Origin: UBA2966 sp965242505
GTDB taxonomy: Bacteria > Pseudomonadota > Alphaproteobacteria > UBA2966
Reading direction: 5' to 3'
Assembly: GCA_965242505.1 (NCBI GenBank)
Contig: OZ251449.1
Coordinates: 1,054,001 to 1,118,000 of the forward strand
DNA: 64,000 bases
A program made the position numbers and the translations under genes. Under the pieces are notes generated by a model. The model saw only the letters and a program-made list of their open reading frames with translations, ran no database searches and had not been told where the DNA came from. Every line of letters starts with the position of its first letter. Position 1 is the first letter of the stretch. This document shows positions 8,891-17,082 of the stretch, piece by piece.

Positions 8891-10108
8891 TCAACCCTTG
8901 CGCCAGACGGTGGCCAGCCAGGGTTGTTCGCGGCGCGGCCGGCCCGGCGGCCGGTAATAGTGATCGAGCTCGGCGAAGTTCGCCGCCGTCAGGTAACCGC
9001 GCCACGTCTCGAGGTCGTGGAAGCAGTTGTAGCGGTTTCCGTGCAGGCCCTCTTCGCCGTTCCCCCGCGGGTTGGAGCAGAAGAGAACGCCCCCGGCCTT
9101 CAGGGCGGCGTGGAGCTCGCCCAGGACGCGCGGCAGTTCCCGGCTCGGCACGTGAAACAGGGAAGCGTTCGCGAACACGCCATCGAACCTCCCGGGAGGC
9201 AGGTCCAGCGCCAGGAAGTCCTGGCGCAGAACCTCGCAGCCGGAGTGGGCGCGGGCCATTTCCACGAATTCCGGCGCCCCGTCGAGGCCGACCGCCTCGT
9301 GTCCCTGCGAGCGGAACCAAGCCAGGTCGCGGCCCGGACCGCAGCCGAGATCGAGAATGGAATACGGCGGCTCCGCCTCGATGGCGGCCAGGAGGGCCGC
9401 GTAGTTCTGGCTCACGTCGTGGTCGCGGGTCCCTTCCCGGAACCGACGGGACGCGCGCCCGTAGTCCTCGACCGTCAGCCGCGCGTCGACGCGGGCGAGC
9501 AGCCGCTCCAGCCGCCGGTCCCGCGCGCCCGACGCCTCGAGGCTCGACAGGGTGTCGGCGAGATAGTCGCGGCACGAACCCCGACTCCCCCGCGCGCGGG
9601 CGACGTGGAAGGCGACCGCCTCGGGCGCGAGGCCGGCCGCGTACTGGACGTGGCCCCGGCGCGCCACGAACGCCAGGGCGTTGACGGTCCGGCGGCGCAA
9701 CCGCGCGACGGCCCAGCGCGGTTCGTAGCATCCGGTGAGCATCTCGCGCCGCCAGACCGGATCGAGCGCCGCCCTGGCCTCGCGGCGGGCGATGCGGAAG
9801 GCGATCCCCCGACACGATCCTCCGGGTTCCAGGCCGAGGGACAGCCCCGGCGTCTCCGGCGATCCCCTGGCCGATACCGTCCAGATGCAGAACTCGCGAC
9901 GGTAGCCGCGGAGCAGCGCCGCTTCACATTCCCGGAACCGGAGGACGGCGCGGTCCCACATGAGCGATCCGTAAGCGAAGAGCCAGGGGTCGCCGGACGG
10001 CATACCCTCGATGGCCGCGTCCAGCGACGCATCCCGGACGTCGTCCGGAAGCGGCTCGAACGGCCCGTCGAACCGGACGCCCGGCCGCCCGGACGCGATC
10101 TCAGGCAT
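8891..10108 (-). CDS. ChaC-type gamma-glutamylcyclotransferase fused to a SAM methyltransferase
   Basis: 405 residues with two complete domains. Residues about 40-207 are ChaC-like: WLFAYGSLMWD (glycine/Tyr binding loop 46-49), RGYRREFC, and WRREMLTGCYEPRW with Glu122 as the candidate catalytic residue. The family cleaves glutathione to 5-oxoproline and Cys-Gly. Residues about 214-405 are a class I methyltransferase: DYGRASRRFREGTRDHDVSQN, motif I ILDLGCGPGRDLAWF, VGLDGAPEFVEMA and DGVFANASLFHVP. Standalone versions of both are common; the fusion is unusual. The reading frame is uninterrupted across the junction. The start ATG overlaps the lpxB stop by eight bases, implying a shared transcript and coupled translation. 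The methyl acceptor is unknown. Confidence 0.85.
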   Translation of the reverse strand: MPEIASGRPGVRFDGPFEPLPDDVRDASLDAAIEGMPSGDPWLFAYGSLMWDRAVLRFRECEAALLRGYRREFCIWTVSARGSPETPGLSLGLEPGGSCRGIAFRIARREARAALDPVWRREMLTGCYEPRWAVARLRRRTVNALAFVARRGHVQYAAGLAPEAVAFHVARARGSRGSCRDYLADTLSSLEASGARDRRLERLLARVDARLTVEDYGRASRRFREGTRDHDVSQNYAALLAAIEAEPPYSILDLGCGPGRDLAWFRSQGHEAVGLDGAPEFVEMARAHSGCEVLRQDFLALDLPPGRFDGVFANASLFHVPSRELPRVLGELHAALKAGGVLFCSNPRGNGEEGLHGNRYNCFHDLETWRGYLTAANFAELDHYYRPPGRPRREQPWLATVWRKG

Positions 10109-11474
10109 CCGGCGAACGGGTCCCGGCGGCCGCGTCGAGCACCGCCGCCGCCGCGCGCTCGCTGGGCGGCGGCGTTCCGGCGCCGAGCGCCGCGACGGCC
10201 TCGGCGAGCCCCGCCCGCTGCCGCGACCGCGCGGCCTCGTCGTCGAGGAGGCGGCCGAGCTCCCCGGCCAACCGGTCGGGGCGGCAGTCCTCCTGGAGGA
10301 ACTCGGGCGCGACCTCCCGGCCCGCGAGAAGATTGACCAGCGCCGCGTTGTCCACCGACATCAGGCGCCGCGCGAGAAGGGCCGTGACCGCGCCGACCCT
10401 GTAGGCGACCGCCATCGGGACGCCCGCGAGCGCCAGCTCGAGCGTGGACGTTCCGGATTTGGCGAGCGCGGCGTCGCTGGCCGCGAACGCATCCGCCTTC
10501 TCCCCGGCGTCGTCCACCAGGACCGCGCGGCAGGACCAGCTCCGCGCCGCGTCGGCGACGGCCGCGGCCGTCGCGGCGACGGTCGGCGCCACCGCCACGA
10601 GGCCCGGACGGGAGGCCCGCAACCGCTCCATGGCCTGTCCGAACGCCGGCAGCAACCTTCGCACCTCCGTCGTCCGGCTGCCGGGCAGGACCGCGATGAC
10701 GGGATCGCGGTCGCCGATGCCGTGGCGCCGGCGAAAGGCCGGACCGTCGCCCTTGTCGAGTCCGGACTCGACCACGGGGTGTCCGACGAAGGCGCACGCG
10801 ACGCCGAAGCGAGAGAAGAACTCGGGCTCGAACGGCAGGAGGGCGAGCACGCGGTCCACCTGCGACGCGAGCCTGCCGCCCCGTTCGGGGTTCCAGGCCC
10901 AGAGCTGGGGCGCCACGTACTGGACCGCGGGCACGCCGAGACGGCGGACCCGCTCCGCCACGCGGAGGGAGAAGCCCGGCGAGTCGATGGTCACGACGAC
11001 CGACGGCCGAAGACGGGCGACGGCGGCGACGGTCTCCCGCAGCCGGAGGACGAGGCGCGGCAGATGGGGAACGACCTCCGCGAGTCCCACGAGCGCGAGG
11101 TCGTCCATCGGAAACAGGCTGTCGAGCCCCTGCGCGCGCATGGCGGGGCCGCCGACCCCGGAGAAGCGGACGTCGCCGCCGGTCCGCCGCTCTACGGCCG
11201 CCATCAGCCGGGCCCCGAGATTGTCTCCCGACGCCTCCCCGGCGAGGACGAAGACGTGCGGCGCGGAGTTCGCCGGATCCCCGGCCGGCCGCCGGGCCCG
11301 TTCGCGCTCCGCCCCCGCGCCGCGACCCCCACCCCGACCCTCCCCCTGCAAGGGAGAGGGAGAAGAGAGGACGGGAGGGAACCATTGACGCTCTTCTCCC
11401 GCACCGCGACCCCCACCCCGGCCCTCCCCCTGCAAGGGGGAGGGAGAAGAAGGGGGACGGAGGTTTTCATTCAT
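10101..11474 (-). CDS. lpxB: Lipid-A-disaccharide synthase, start displaced into repeat DNA
   Basis: Condenses UDP-2,3-diacylglucosamine with lipid X at the inner membrane. The conserved protein begins HVFVLAGEASGDNLGARL and continues through GVGGPAMRAQG, DSPGFSLRVA, YVAPQLWAWNPERG, VGHPVVESG, AVLPGSRTTEVRRLLP and AKSGTSTLELALAG; from HVFV to the stop it is 385 residues, a full-length LpxB. No ATG, GTG or TTG occurs in frame between that point and a B-type repeat 60 bases upstream. The nearest in-frame candidates are a TTG inside the repeat (11351) and an ATG at 11474 beyond two repeats, which adds 72 repeat-encoded residues. The coordinates use that ATG; the true start is uncertain. Confidence 0.85.
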   Translation of the reverse strand: MNENLRPPSSPSPLQGEGRGGGRGAGEERQWFPPVLSSPSPLQGEGRGGGRGAGAERERARRPAGDPANSAPHVFVLAGEASGDNLGARLMAAVERRTGGDVRFSGVGGPAMRAQGLDSLFPMDDLALVGLAEVVPHLPRLVLRLRETVAAVARLRPSVVVTIDSPGFSLRVAERVRRLGVPAVQYVAPQLWAWNPERGGRLASQVDRVLALLPFEPEFFSRFGVACAFVGHPVVESGLDKGDGPAFRRRHGIGDRDPVIAVLPGSRTTEVRRLLPAFGQAMERLRASRPGLVAVAPTVAATAAAVADAARSWSCRAVLVDDAGEKADAFAASDAALAKSGTSTLELALAGVPMAVAYRVGAVTALLARRLMSVDNAALVNLLAGREVAPEFLQEDCRPDRLAGELGRLLDDEAARSRQRAGLAEAVAALGAGTPPPSERAAAAVLDAAAGTRSPDA

Positions 11475-11840
11475 GCTCCTCCCCCCTGCCCACCAATACT
11501 CCTCCCCCCTGACAGGGGGGAGGTCGGGAGGGGGGTCCGGATGCGCGCGCTGCCCCCGCGCCGCGACCCCCACCCCGACCCTCCCCCTGCAAGGGAGAGG
11601 GAGAAGAAGGGGGGACGGAGAGGAGCCATCCACGCTCCTCCCCCCTGCCCACCAATACTCCTCCCCCCTGACAGGGGGGAGGTCGGGAGGGGGGGTCCGG
11701 ATGCGCGCGCCGCCGCCGCGCCGCGACCCCCACCCCGACCCTCCCCCTGCAAGGGAGAGGGAGAAGAATGGGGGAGGTCGGGAGGGGGTCCCGCAACGCC
11801 GCGCAGCAATCATCGATCCTCCGTCGGCGCGGGAAACGCG
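11316..11840. repeat. Palindromic repeat array upstream of and overlapping the lpxB 5' end
   Basis: About 525 bases with B, B, A, B, A, B modules in series, ending with the C module GGTCCCGCAACGCCGCG. The first modules are in frame with lpxB and may be translated as its N-terminus. No other gene is visible between lpxB and the CoA-transferase stop at 11844. Confidence 0.9.
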
Positions 11841-11843
11841 GCG

Positions 11844-13088
11844 CTATTCGGCCGCCGCGGCGGCCGGGGGGTCGTCCCCGCAGTGGACGACCCCTTCCGC
11901 CTCGAGCCGGGAAAGTTCGGCCTCGTCGAGGCCGCACAACTCCCGGAGCGCCGCCCGCGTGTCCTGGCCCGGCCTGCGGCCCGCCCAGCGCACGCCGCCC
12001 GGCGTCGCCGAAAGCTTGGGCGCGACGCCGGCCAGCGTGACGCCGCCGAGCTCGGAACTCGGCGCGTCGACCAGCATGTCGCGGGCCGCGAAATGCGGGT
12101 CCTCATAGATCTCGGCCATCGTGTAGATGCGCGCCGACGGCACCCCCGCCTCGTTGAGACGGTCCTCCAGCTCCCCGGACTCGATACCGGCGGCCCAGGC
12201 GCCGATGATCTCGTCGAGCGCGTCCACGTGCCGCCAGCGGGCGGCATGGGTGGCGAACCGCTCGTCCTCCGCGAGCCCGGGCCGGCCCATGACCTCGGCC
12301 ATCCGCCGGAAGATCCGGTCGTTGCCCGCCGTGATCTGGACGTACATCCCGTCCCCGGCCCGGTAGAGGCTGTTGGGCGCGTTGCCCGGAAGGCGCGGGC
12401 CGCCGCGCATTCCCGCCTCCCCCGTCTTCCCGTACTGCGGCGCGAACGGTTCGGTGACGCTGAACGCGCTTTCGTACAGCGCGGCGTCGACGCATTGCCC
12501 CTCGCCCGTCTTCTCGCGATGCGTCAACGCGGCCAGGGCCCCGTAGGCGGCGAACAGGCCGCCGATGTAGTCGGTGAGCGGGACGGCCACCCGCGACGGG
12601 GGCCGGTCGGGATCGCCGGTGATGTGGCGCAGGCCGCTGACCGCCTCGGCGACGACGCCGTACCCGGCCCGCCCGCTGTAGGGGCCGGTCTGGCCGAACC
12701 CGCTGACGCGGACCATGATGATGCCGGGATTGACGGCGCGGAGGTCCTCGTAGCCGAGACCCCAGCGCTCCAGCGTCCCCGGACGGAAGTTCTCGATCAG
12801 GAAATCGCATTTCGGGATCATGCGCCGGACGAGGTCCTGTCCGGCCGCCTCCCTCAAATTCACCGAAACGTTGCGCTTGTTGCGCATGATGCTGGCGGCG
12901 TAGAGGGACTTGCCCTCGAAGCGCCGGCCGTAATCGCGAATCGGGTCGCCCTCGGCCTGCTCCACCTTGAGCACCTCGGCGCCGAAGTCGGCGAGCAGCC
13001 GTCCGACGAAGGGGCCCGCCACCATGCTCCCCAGCTCCAGCGCGCGGTAGCCGACGAGAGGGCCCTGGGCGGTTTCCTGAGTCGTCAT
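11844..13088 (-). CDS. CaiB/BaiF family (class III) CoA-transferase
   Basis: 414 residues; transfers CoA between carboxylic acids through an aspartyl-CoA intermediate. The N-terminus PLVGYRALELGSMVAGPFVG and ADFGAEVLKVEQ are family hallmarks, as are KRNVSVNLREAAGQDLVR, IENFRPGTLERWGLGYEDL and VSGFGQTGPY. The catalytic Asp should be that of EGQCVDAALYES. ATG 13088 is chosen because it starts the conserved domain; the frame remains open further upstream without matching anything. Substrate unknown. It lies downstream of an alpha/beta hydrolase on the same strand (89-base gap), suggesting a small acid-catabolism unit. Confidence 0.88.
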   Translation of the reverse strand: MTTQETAQGPLVGYRALELGSMVAGPFVGRLLADFGAEVLKVEQAEGDPIRDYGRRFEGKSLYAASIMRNKRNVSVNLREAAGQDLVRRMIPKCDFLIENFRPGTLERWGLGYEDLRAVNPGIIMVRVSGFGQTGPYSGRAGYGVVAEAVSGLRHITGDPDRPPSRVAVPLTDYIGGLFAAYGALAALTHREKTGEGQCVDAALYESAFSVTEPFAPQYGKTGEAGMRGGPRLPGNAPNSLYRAGDGMYVQITAGNDRIFRRMAEVMGRPGLAEDERFATHAARWRHVDALDEIIGAWAAGIESGELEDRLNEAGVPSARIYTMAEIYEDPHFAARDMLVDAPSSELGGVTLAGVAPKLSATPGGVRWAGRRPGQDTRAALRELCGLDEAELSRLEAEGVVHCGDDPPAAAAAE

Positions 13089-13177
13089 TCCCGGATCCGG
13101 TGGTTCGGGAGAAGGCGGACGCCGCCGTCCCCGGCGGCGCGCGCGGCGTTCGCGCCCCCGGAGTATAGCCGAACCGA

Positions 13178-13933
13178 TCAATCCTCCATGAGGAAACGCG
13201 ACACGATCCGGTTGAATATCCCGGGCGCCTCCGCGTGCGCGGCGTGGGCGCTGTTCGGCAGGATGCAGAGCTGGGCGTTCGGGATCTTCTCCCACAGCTC
13301 GATGGAGTGGCGCGGGTGGGTCGTCCGGTCCATGTCGCCGCAGACGACCAGCGTCCTGGCCCGCACCTCGCCCAGACGATCGCGGACGTCGAAGCGCGCC
13401 ATCGCGCGCACCAGCCGCTTCGCGCCTTCCTGGCTGGAATTCTCCCCGCAACGCCTCATGAACTCGTAGAGCGGATGCCGGGCGCCGGCGTTGGTCCACG
13501 TCGCGGCGATGCGGGCCGCGGTGGCCGCGATACCGTCCGCGTCGATGCGGCGGAACGACTCCTCGTAGGATTCGTAGCGCTCCGGCAGACCCGCCGCGCA
13601 GCCGCCGTAGAGGATCAGCCTGTCGACGCGTTCGGGAAAGTCCATGGCGAGACGGAGCGCGGTCTCCGCGCCCAGGGAGTGGCCCAGGATCGAGAACCGG
13701 TCGACGCCGAGCCCGGCGAGGGCGTCCGCCAGCATCCCGGCGAGTTCCCCTACGTCGTCGGGGGCCGGAACGTCGGCGCTGCCGCCCAGACCGGGAAGGT
13801 CGGCGGCGATCACGTCGAAGTTCGGAGCGAGCTCCGCGGCGAGAGGCGCGAAGATCTCCCCGCTGCCGACGAAACCGTGTTGCAGGACGACGGTCTCGCC
13901 CGCGCCGAATCGCCGGTAGTGCAGCATGGACAC
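13178..13933 (-). CDS. Alpha/beta hydrolase
   Basis: 251 residues with a complete catalytic triad: oxyanion strand VVLQHGFVGSGEIF, nucleophile elbow ILGHSLGAETALRLA (Ser), acid VVCGDMDRTTHP (Asp) and NSAHAAHAEAP (His). The layout resembles small-molecule esterases, haloperoxidase-like and enol-lactone hydrolases (PcaD-like). It is 89 bases upstream of the CaiB transferase and downstream of a SnoaL-like protein, all leftward, so the three may form one unit. Start ATG 13933. Substrate not predictable. Confidence 0.85.
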   Translation of the reverse strand: MSMLHYRRFGAGETVVLQHGFVGSGEIFAPLAAELAPNFDVIAADLPGLGGSADVPAPDDVGELAGMLADALAGLGVDRFSILGHSLGAETALRLAMDFPERVDRLILYGGCAAGLPERYESYEESFRRIDADGIAATAARIAATWTNAGARHPLYEFMRRCGENSSQEGAKRLVRAMARFDVRDRLGEVRARTLVVCGDMDRTTHPRHSIELWEKIPNAQLCILPNSAHAAHAEAPGIFNRIVSRFLMED

Positions 13934-13970
13934 GCCTCCCCCGCCGGGGGCGCCCGCTCCCCGAACCGGC

Positions 13971-14372
13971 CTATTCCGCGGCTTCCCGCCGGGCGGCGGG
14001 TCTCGGTTCGCTCGTGTAGACCTTGGAGACGATCCGCCAGCGCCCGTCCTCCAGCCTCAGCAGGTTCAGGAAGTCGGTGTAGAGCCGGTCGCCGAGCGCG
14101 ATCTGCACCTTGGCGATGGCGGCCTCGGGGCCGGACTGATCGATCGACAGTATCCTGTCGAACCGCTCGAAACCGCGGGACGCCGACGACGGCCGGTTCC
14201 GGACGCCTTCGTAGACCCGTTCCATGTCGCGATCGGTGAGCGGCCCCTCCGCCGCGGCGTACAGGTGGGCGCTCGGATGGAATATCCTCTTCAACGTCTC
14301 GACGTCGCCCTCGTGGAAGCCGATGAAGTAATCCTCCAGGGCTTCGGCGATTTCCGCGTAGGCCGAACTCAT
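13971..14372 (-). CDS. NTF2/SnoaL-like small protein
   Basis: 133 residues from ATG 14372 (MSSAYAEIAEALEDYFIGFHEGDVETLKRIFHP is the usual helix pair opening a cone-shaped NTF2 fold). The pattern ends DFLNLLRLEDGRWRIVSKVYTSEP, the final beta strands of Lumazine_bd_2/SnoaL-type proteins. Such proteins are isomerases, dehydratases or binding proteins. The stop is 37 bases before the hydrolase start, so it is probably in the same operon. The frame continues upstream through repeat DNA, but those residues are not conserved-looking. Confidence 0.75.
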   Translation of the reverse strand: MSSAYAEIAEALEDYFIGFHEGDVETLKRIFHPSAHLYAAAEGPLTDRDMERVYEGVRNRPSSASRGFERFDRILSIDQSGPEAAIAKVQIALGDRLYTDFLNLLRLEDGRWRIVSKVYTSEPRPAARREAAE

Positions 14373-14470
14373 CCCTCGTCCTCCCCGTGGCAAGGCGGTC
14401 GCTTCCCGACGGAACGCGGGGAAAGCGCCGCGGTGTCCGAAGCGCGGCCGGCCGCCGCGCCGCGCGCCGT

Positions 14471-14662
14471 TCAGAGGCCGTAGGCCAGACGGAGCACGGT
14501 CACCTCCTCCCGCATGACGCGGTACGTGCGCGCGATGTCGGCATCGCTCTCCCCGCCCATGACGTGGGACTCCATGACGATCTCGTTGATCGGCCAGCGA
14601 TAGCCGTCTTCGTGAGCGTCGCCGCGCGCCGCCGGCGAGCCGGTCTTCTCCGATCGGGTCAC
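14471..14662 (-). CDS. Small putative HTH-like protein (63 aa)
   Basis: From GTG 14662 the product reads VTRSEKTGSPAARGDAHEDG then WPINEIVMESHVMGG. It ends with SDADIARTYRVMREEVTVLR, a short helix-turn-helix-like pattern (ADIA-x5-V-x3-V). A GTG start is preferred because the frame further upstream runs into non-coding repeats. No clear ribosome-binding site. Function unknown; it could be a small DNA-binding protein. It is followed 98 bases later by the SnoaL-like gene on the same strand. Confidence 0.4.
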   Translation of the reverse strand: MTRSEKTGSPAARGDAHEDGYRWPINEIVMESHVMGGESDADIARTYRVMREEVTVLRLAYGL

Positions 14663-14814
14663 AAGACCATCTCCCAATGACGTCAAGTGTCCGACTCCCT
14701 GAATACCACCGATGTCTTGCGGGCAGGGTAAATAAACCGTTCCGGAGACTGTAACAAGGATTTTTTCGCTTGTCCGCAGGATTCGTCCAGCGACGGGAGC
14801 ATTGGAGGGTCCGT

Positions 14815-15520
14815 TCGCGCTCTTCTCCCCGGCGCCGCGACCCCCACCCCGACCCTCCCCCTGCAAGGGGGAGGGAGAAACAAGGAGAGCGGGAGGGTGT
14901 GCGAAGCGTGCGGATCGCCCTTTCGCTCTCCTCCCCCCGCCACTCGTTCTCCTCCCCCCTGACAGGGGGGAGGTCGGGAGGGGGGTCCGGATGGACGCAT
15001 ACCCCCGGCGCCGCGACCCCCACCCCGACCCTCCCCCTGCAAGGGAGAGGGAGAAATTAAGGGGAGCGGGAGGGAGAGACCATCATCACTCCTCCTCCCT
15101 GACAGGGGGGAGGTCGGGAGGGGGGTCCGGATGGACGCATACCCCCGGCGCCGCGACCCCCACCCCGACCCTCCCCCTGCAAGGGAGAGGGAGAGACCAT
15201 TATCACTCCTCCCCCCTGACAGGGGGGAGGTCGGGAGGGGGGTCCGGATGGACGCATACCCCCGGCGCCGCGACCCCCACCCCGACCCTCCCCCTGCAAG
15301 GGAGAGGGAGAAACAAGGGGAGCGGGAGGGAGAGGCCATTATCACTCCTCCTCCCTGACAGGGGGGAGGTCGGGAGGGGGGTCCGGATGGACGCATACCC
15401 CCGGCGCCGCGACCCCCACCCTCCCCCTGCAAGGGAGAGGGAGAAACAAGGGGAGCGGGAGGGAGAGGCCATTGTCACTCCTCCTCCCTGACAGGGGGGA
15501 GGACGGGAGGGGGGTCCGGA
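14815..15520. repeat. Dense A/B palindromic repeat array, target of the IS481-like element
   Basis: About 700 bases of alternating B and A modules in near-perfect 125-130 base periods, each unit joined by GGACGCATACCCCCGGCGCC. Five to six A-B units are present; one copy (near 15413) lacks part of the B flank. The gap from 14663 to 15611 contains only this array and the left end of the insertion element. Confidence 0.92.
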
Positions 15521-15523
15521 TGG

Positions 15524-16854
15524 TACAGACCGGATAGAAAGGTAACAGTTCAGACCGGATACATGGGTAACAGGTTAGAGGGTTGGTCGGGAGGTGCGGG
15601 AGGTGCGGCCGATGCCTTGGAAGGAGACCTGTCCGATGGACGAGAAGCTGGTTTTCGTTGCCGATTATCTGCGTGGCGAGTGGTCGATGACGGCGCTGTG
15701 CGAGCACTACGGCATCAGTCGCAAGACCGGGTACAAGTGGCTTGGACGGTATCGCGGCGACGGCCCGGAGGGTCTGGTCGAGCGGTCGCGTGCGCCGCGT
15801 CGCCATGGTCGGTCGATGGCGCCGTCGGTGGCCGAGGCGATCGTCGCCTTGCGCCGCACGCGTCCGCACTGGGGTCCGCGCAAGCTGCGGGCGGTGTTGG
15901 TGAGTCAGCGCCCCGAGGTGGCGTGGCCGGCGGCCAGCACGATGGGCGACCTGCTGCGCGCGGAGGGTCTGGTGGCGCGCCGTCGCCGGCGCCGTCGGAT
16001 GGCGGCTCCGTGTCGTCCGTTCCGCCCTGTGGCGGCCCCTAACGACGTGTGGTGTATCGACTTCAAGGGGTGGTTTCGCACCCGCGACGGCGTCCGCTGC
16101 GATCCGCTGACGATCACCGACGCCTACAGCCGCTTTCTGCTGGCGTGCGTCATCGTCCCGCCGCAGACCGCAGCAGTGGGGGCGGCGGTGGGGCGGGTGT
16201 TCCGGCGCTACGGGGTTCCCGAGGCCATCCGTTCGGACAACGGGGCGCCGTTCGCCGGTCCGGGGGCTGGGGGTCTGTCGCGTCTGTCGGTGGAATGGAT
16301 CAAGGCCGGGATCGCGGTGGAGCGGATTGCGCGGGGTCAGCCGCAGCAGAACGGGAGGCATGAGCGGATGCATCGGACGTTGAAGGCCGAGACCGCGACG
16401 CCGCCGGCGGCGACGGCGGACGCGCAACAGGCCCGCTTCGACCGCTTCCGCCAGGACTTCAACGCCCATCGTCCGCATGAGGCCTTGGGGCAGAGGCCGC
16501 CTGCGGCGTTCTACCGGTCGTCGGAGCGGCGTCATCCCGAGCGCCTGGAGGAGCCTTGGTACGATGCCGAGCACGCGATGCGCCGGGTCCGCACCGATGG
16601 CTCCATCAAGTGGGGCGGCGACTTGGTCTTCGTCAGCGAGACGCTGAGGGGCGAGCCGGTGGGCGTGGCCGAGACTGACGGGGGCGACTGGATCGTCCGC
16701 TTCGCGGATGTCGACCTCGGGATCATCGATCGGAGGTCGAAGAAGCTACACCGCTTCCGTGCGGCCCGGCCGGGCCGCACGGAAGCGGGACAGACCGGGA
16801 ACACTGTTACCCATGTATCCGGTCTATAGTGTTACCCATCTATCCGGTTGCTCA
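15524..16854 (+). mobile_element. IS481-like insertion sequence (about 1.33 kb)
   Basis: The left end contains two copies of an ACCGGATA...GGTAACA block (from 15529 and 15553). The right end carries the same two blocks inverted (16803-16848), giving inverted repeats of about 45 bases with few mismatches. The element interrupts an A-B repeat unit: GGTCCGGATGG on the left and GATGGATGCATACCCCCGG on the right rebuild the intact unit when joined, with GATGG as the apparent target duplication (15519-15523 and 16855-16859). Exact edges are uncertain by a few bases, because the outermost bases of the two ends differ. Confidence 0.8.
15612..16829 (+). CDS. IS481 family transposase
   Basis: 405 residues from ATG 15612 (MPWKETCPMDEKLVFVADYL is the usual IS481 opening), with GGGAGG eight bases upstream. 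An N-terminal helix-turn-helix (MTALCEHYGISRKTGYKWLGRY) precedes the rve/DDE core: VWCIDFKGWF (first Asp), AIRSDNGAPF (second Asp) and HERMHRTLK (Glu). The C-terminal part VGVAETDGGDWIVRFADVDLGIID is typical. The frame is intact and the catalytic residues are present, so the element may be active. Confidence 0.92.
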   Translation: MPWKETCPMDEKLVFVADYLRGEWSMTALCEHYGISRKTGYKWLGRYRGDGPEGLVERSRAPRRHGRSMAPSVAEAIVALRRTRPHWGPRKLRAVLVSQRPEVAWPAASTMGDLLRAEGLVARRRRRRRMAAPCRPFRPVAAPNDVWCIDFKGWFRTRDGVRCDPLTITDAYSRFLLACVIVPPQTAAVGAAVGRVFRRYGVPEAIRSDNGAPFAGPGAGGLSRLSVEWIKAGIAVERIARGQPQQNGRHERMHRTLKAETATPPAATADAQQARFDRFRQDFNAHRPHEALGQRPPAAFYRSSERRHPERLEEPWYDAEHAMRRVRTDGSIKWGGDLVFVSETLRGEPVGVAETDGGDWIVRFADVDLGIIDRRSKKLHRFRAARPGRTEAGQTGNTVTHVSGL

Positions 16855-16859
16855 GATGG

Positions 16860-17070
16860 ATGCATACCCCCGGCGCCGTGACCCCCACCCCGACCCTCCC
16901 CCTGCAAGGAGGAGGGAGAAACTAAGGGGAGCGGGAGAAATAAAATGGGAGGGGGGGCCGGATGGACGCATACCCCCGGCGCCGCGACCCCCACCCCGGC
17001 CCTCCCCCTGCAAGGGAGAGGGAGAAACAAGGGGAGCGGGAGAAATGAAAGGAAGGGGGGTGGACCGGGA
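16860..17070. repeat. Palindromic repeat modules right of the IS481-like element
   Basis: Continuation of the array split by the insertion: two B modules with GGACGCATACCCCCGGCGCC joints and a degraded A flank, ending 13 bases before the autotransporter stop. Nothing else recognisable is present. Confidence 0.88.
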
Positions 17071-17082
17071 CCGGAATGGGGA

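Noticed and set aside
11844..13499. A longer CoA-transferase start at 13499
   Set aside because: The extra N-terminal residues are the antisense of the hydrolase gene and the conserved CaiB domain begins at 13088.
14815..15520. Regularly spaced repeats resembling a CRISPR array
   Set aside because: The spacers are themselves near-identical, the period (about 125 bases) is far too long, and no cas gene is present.
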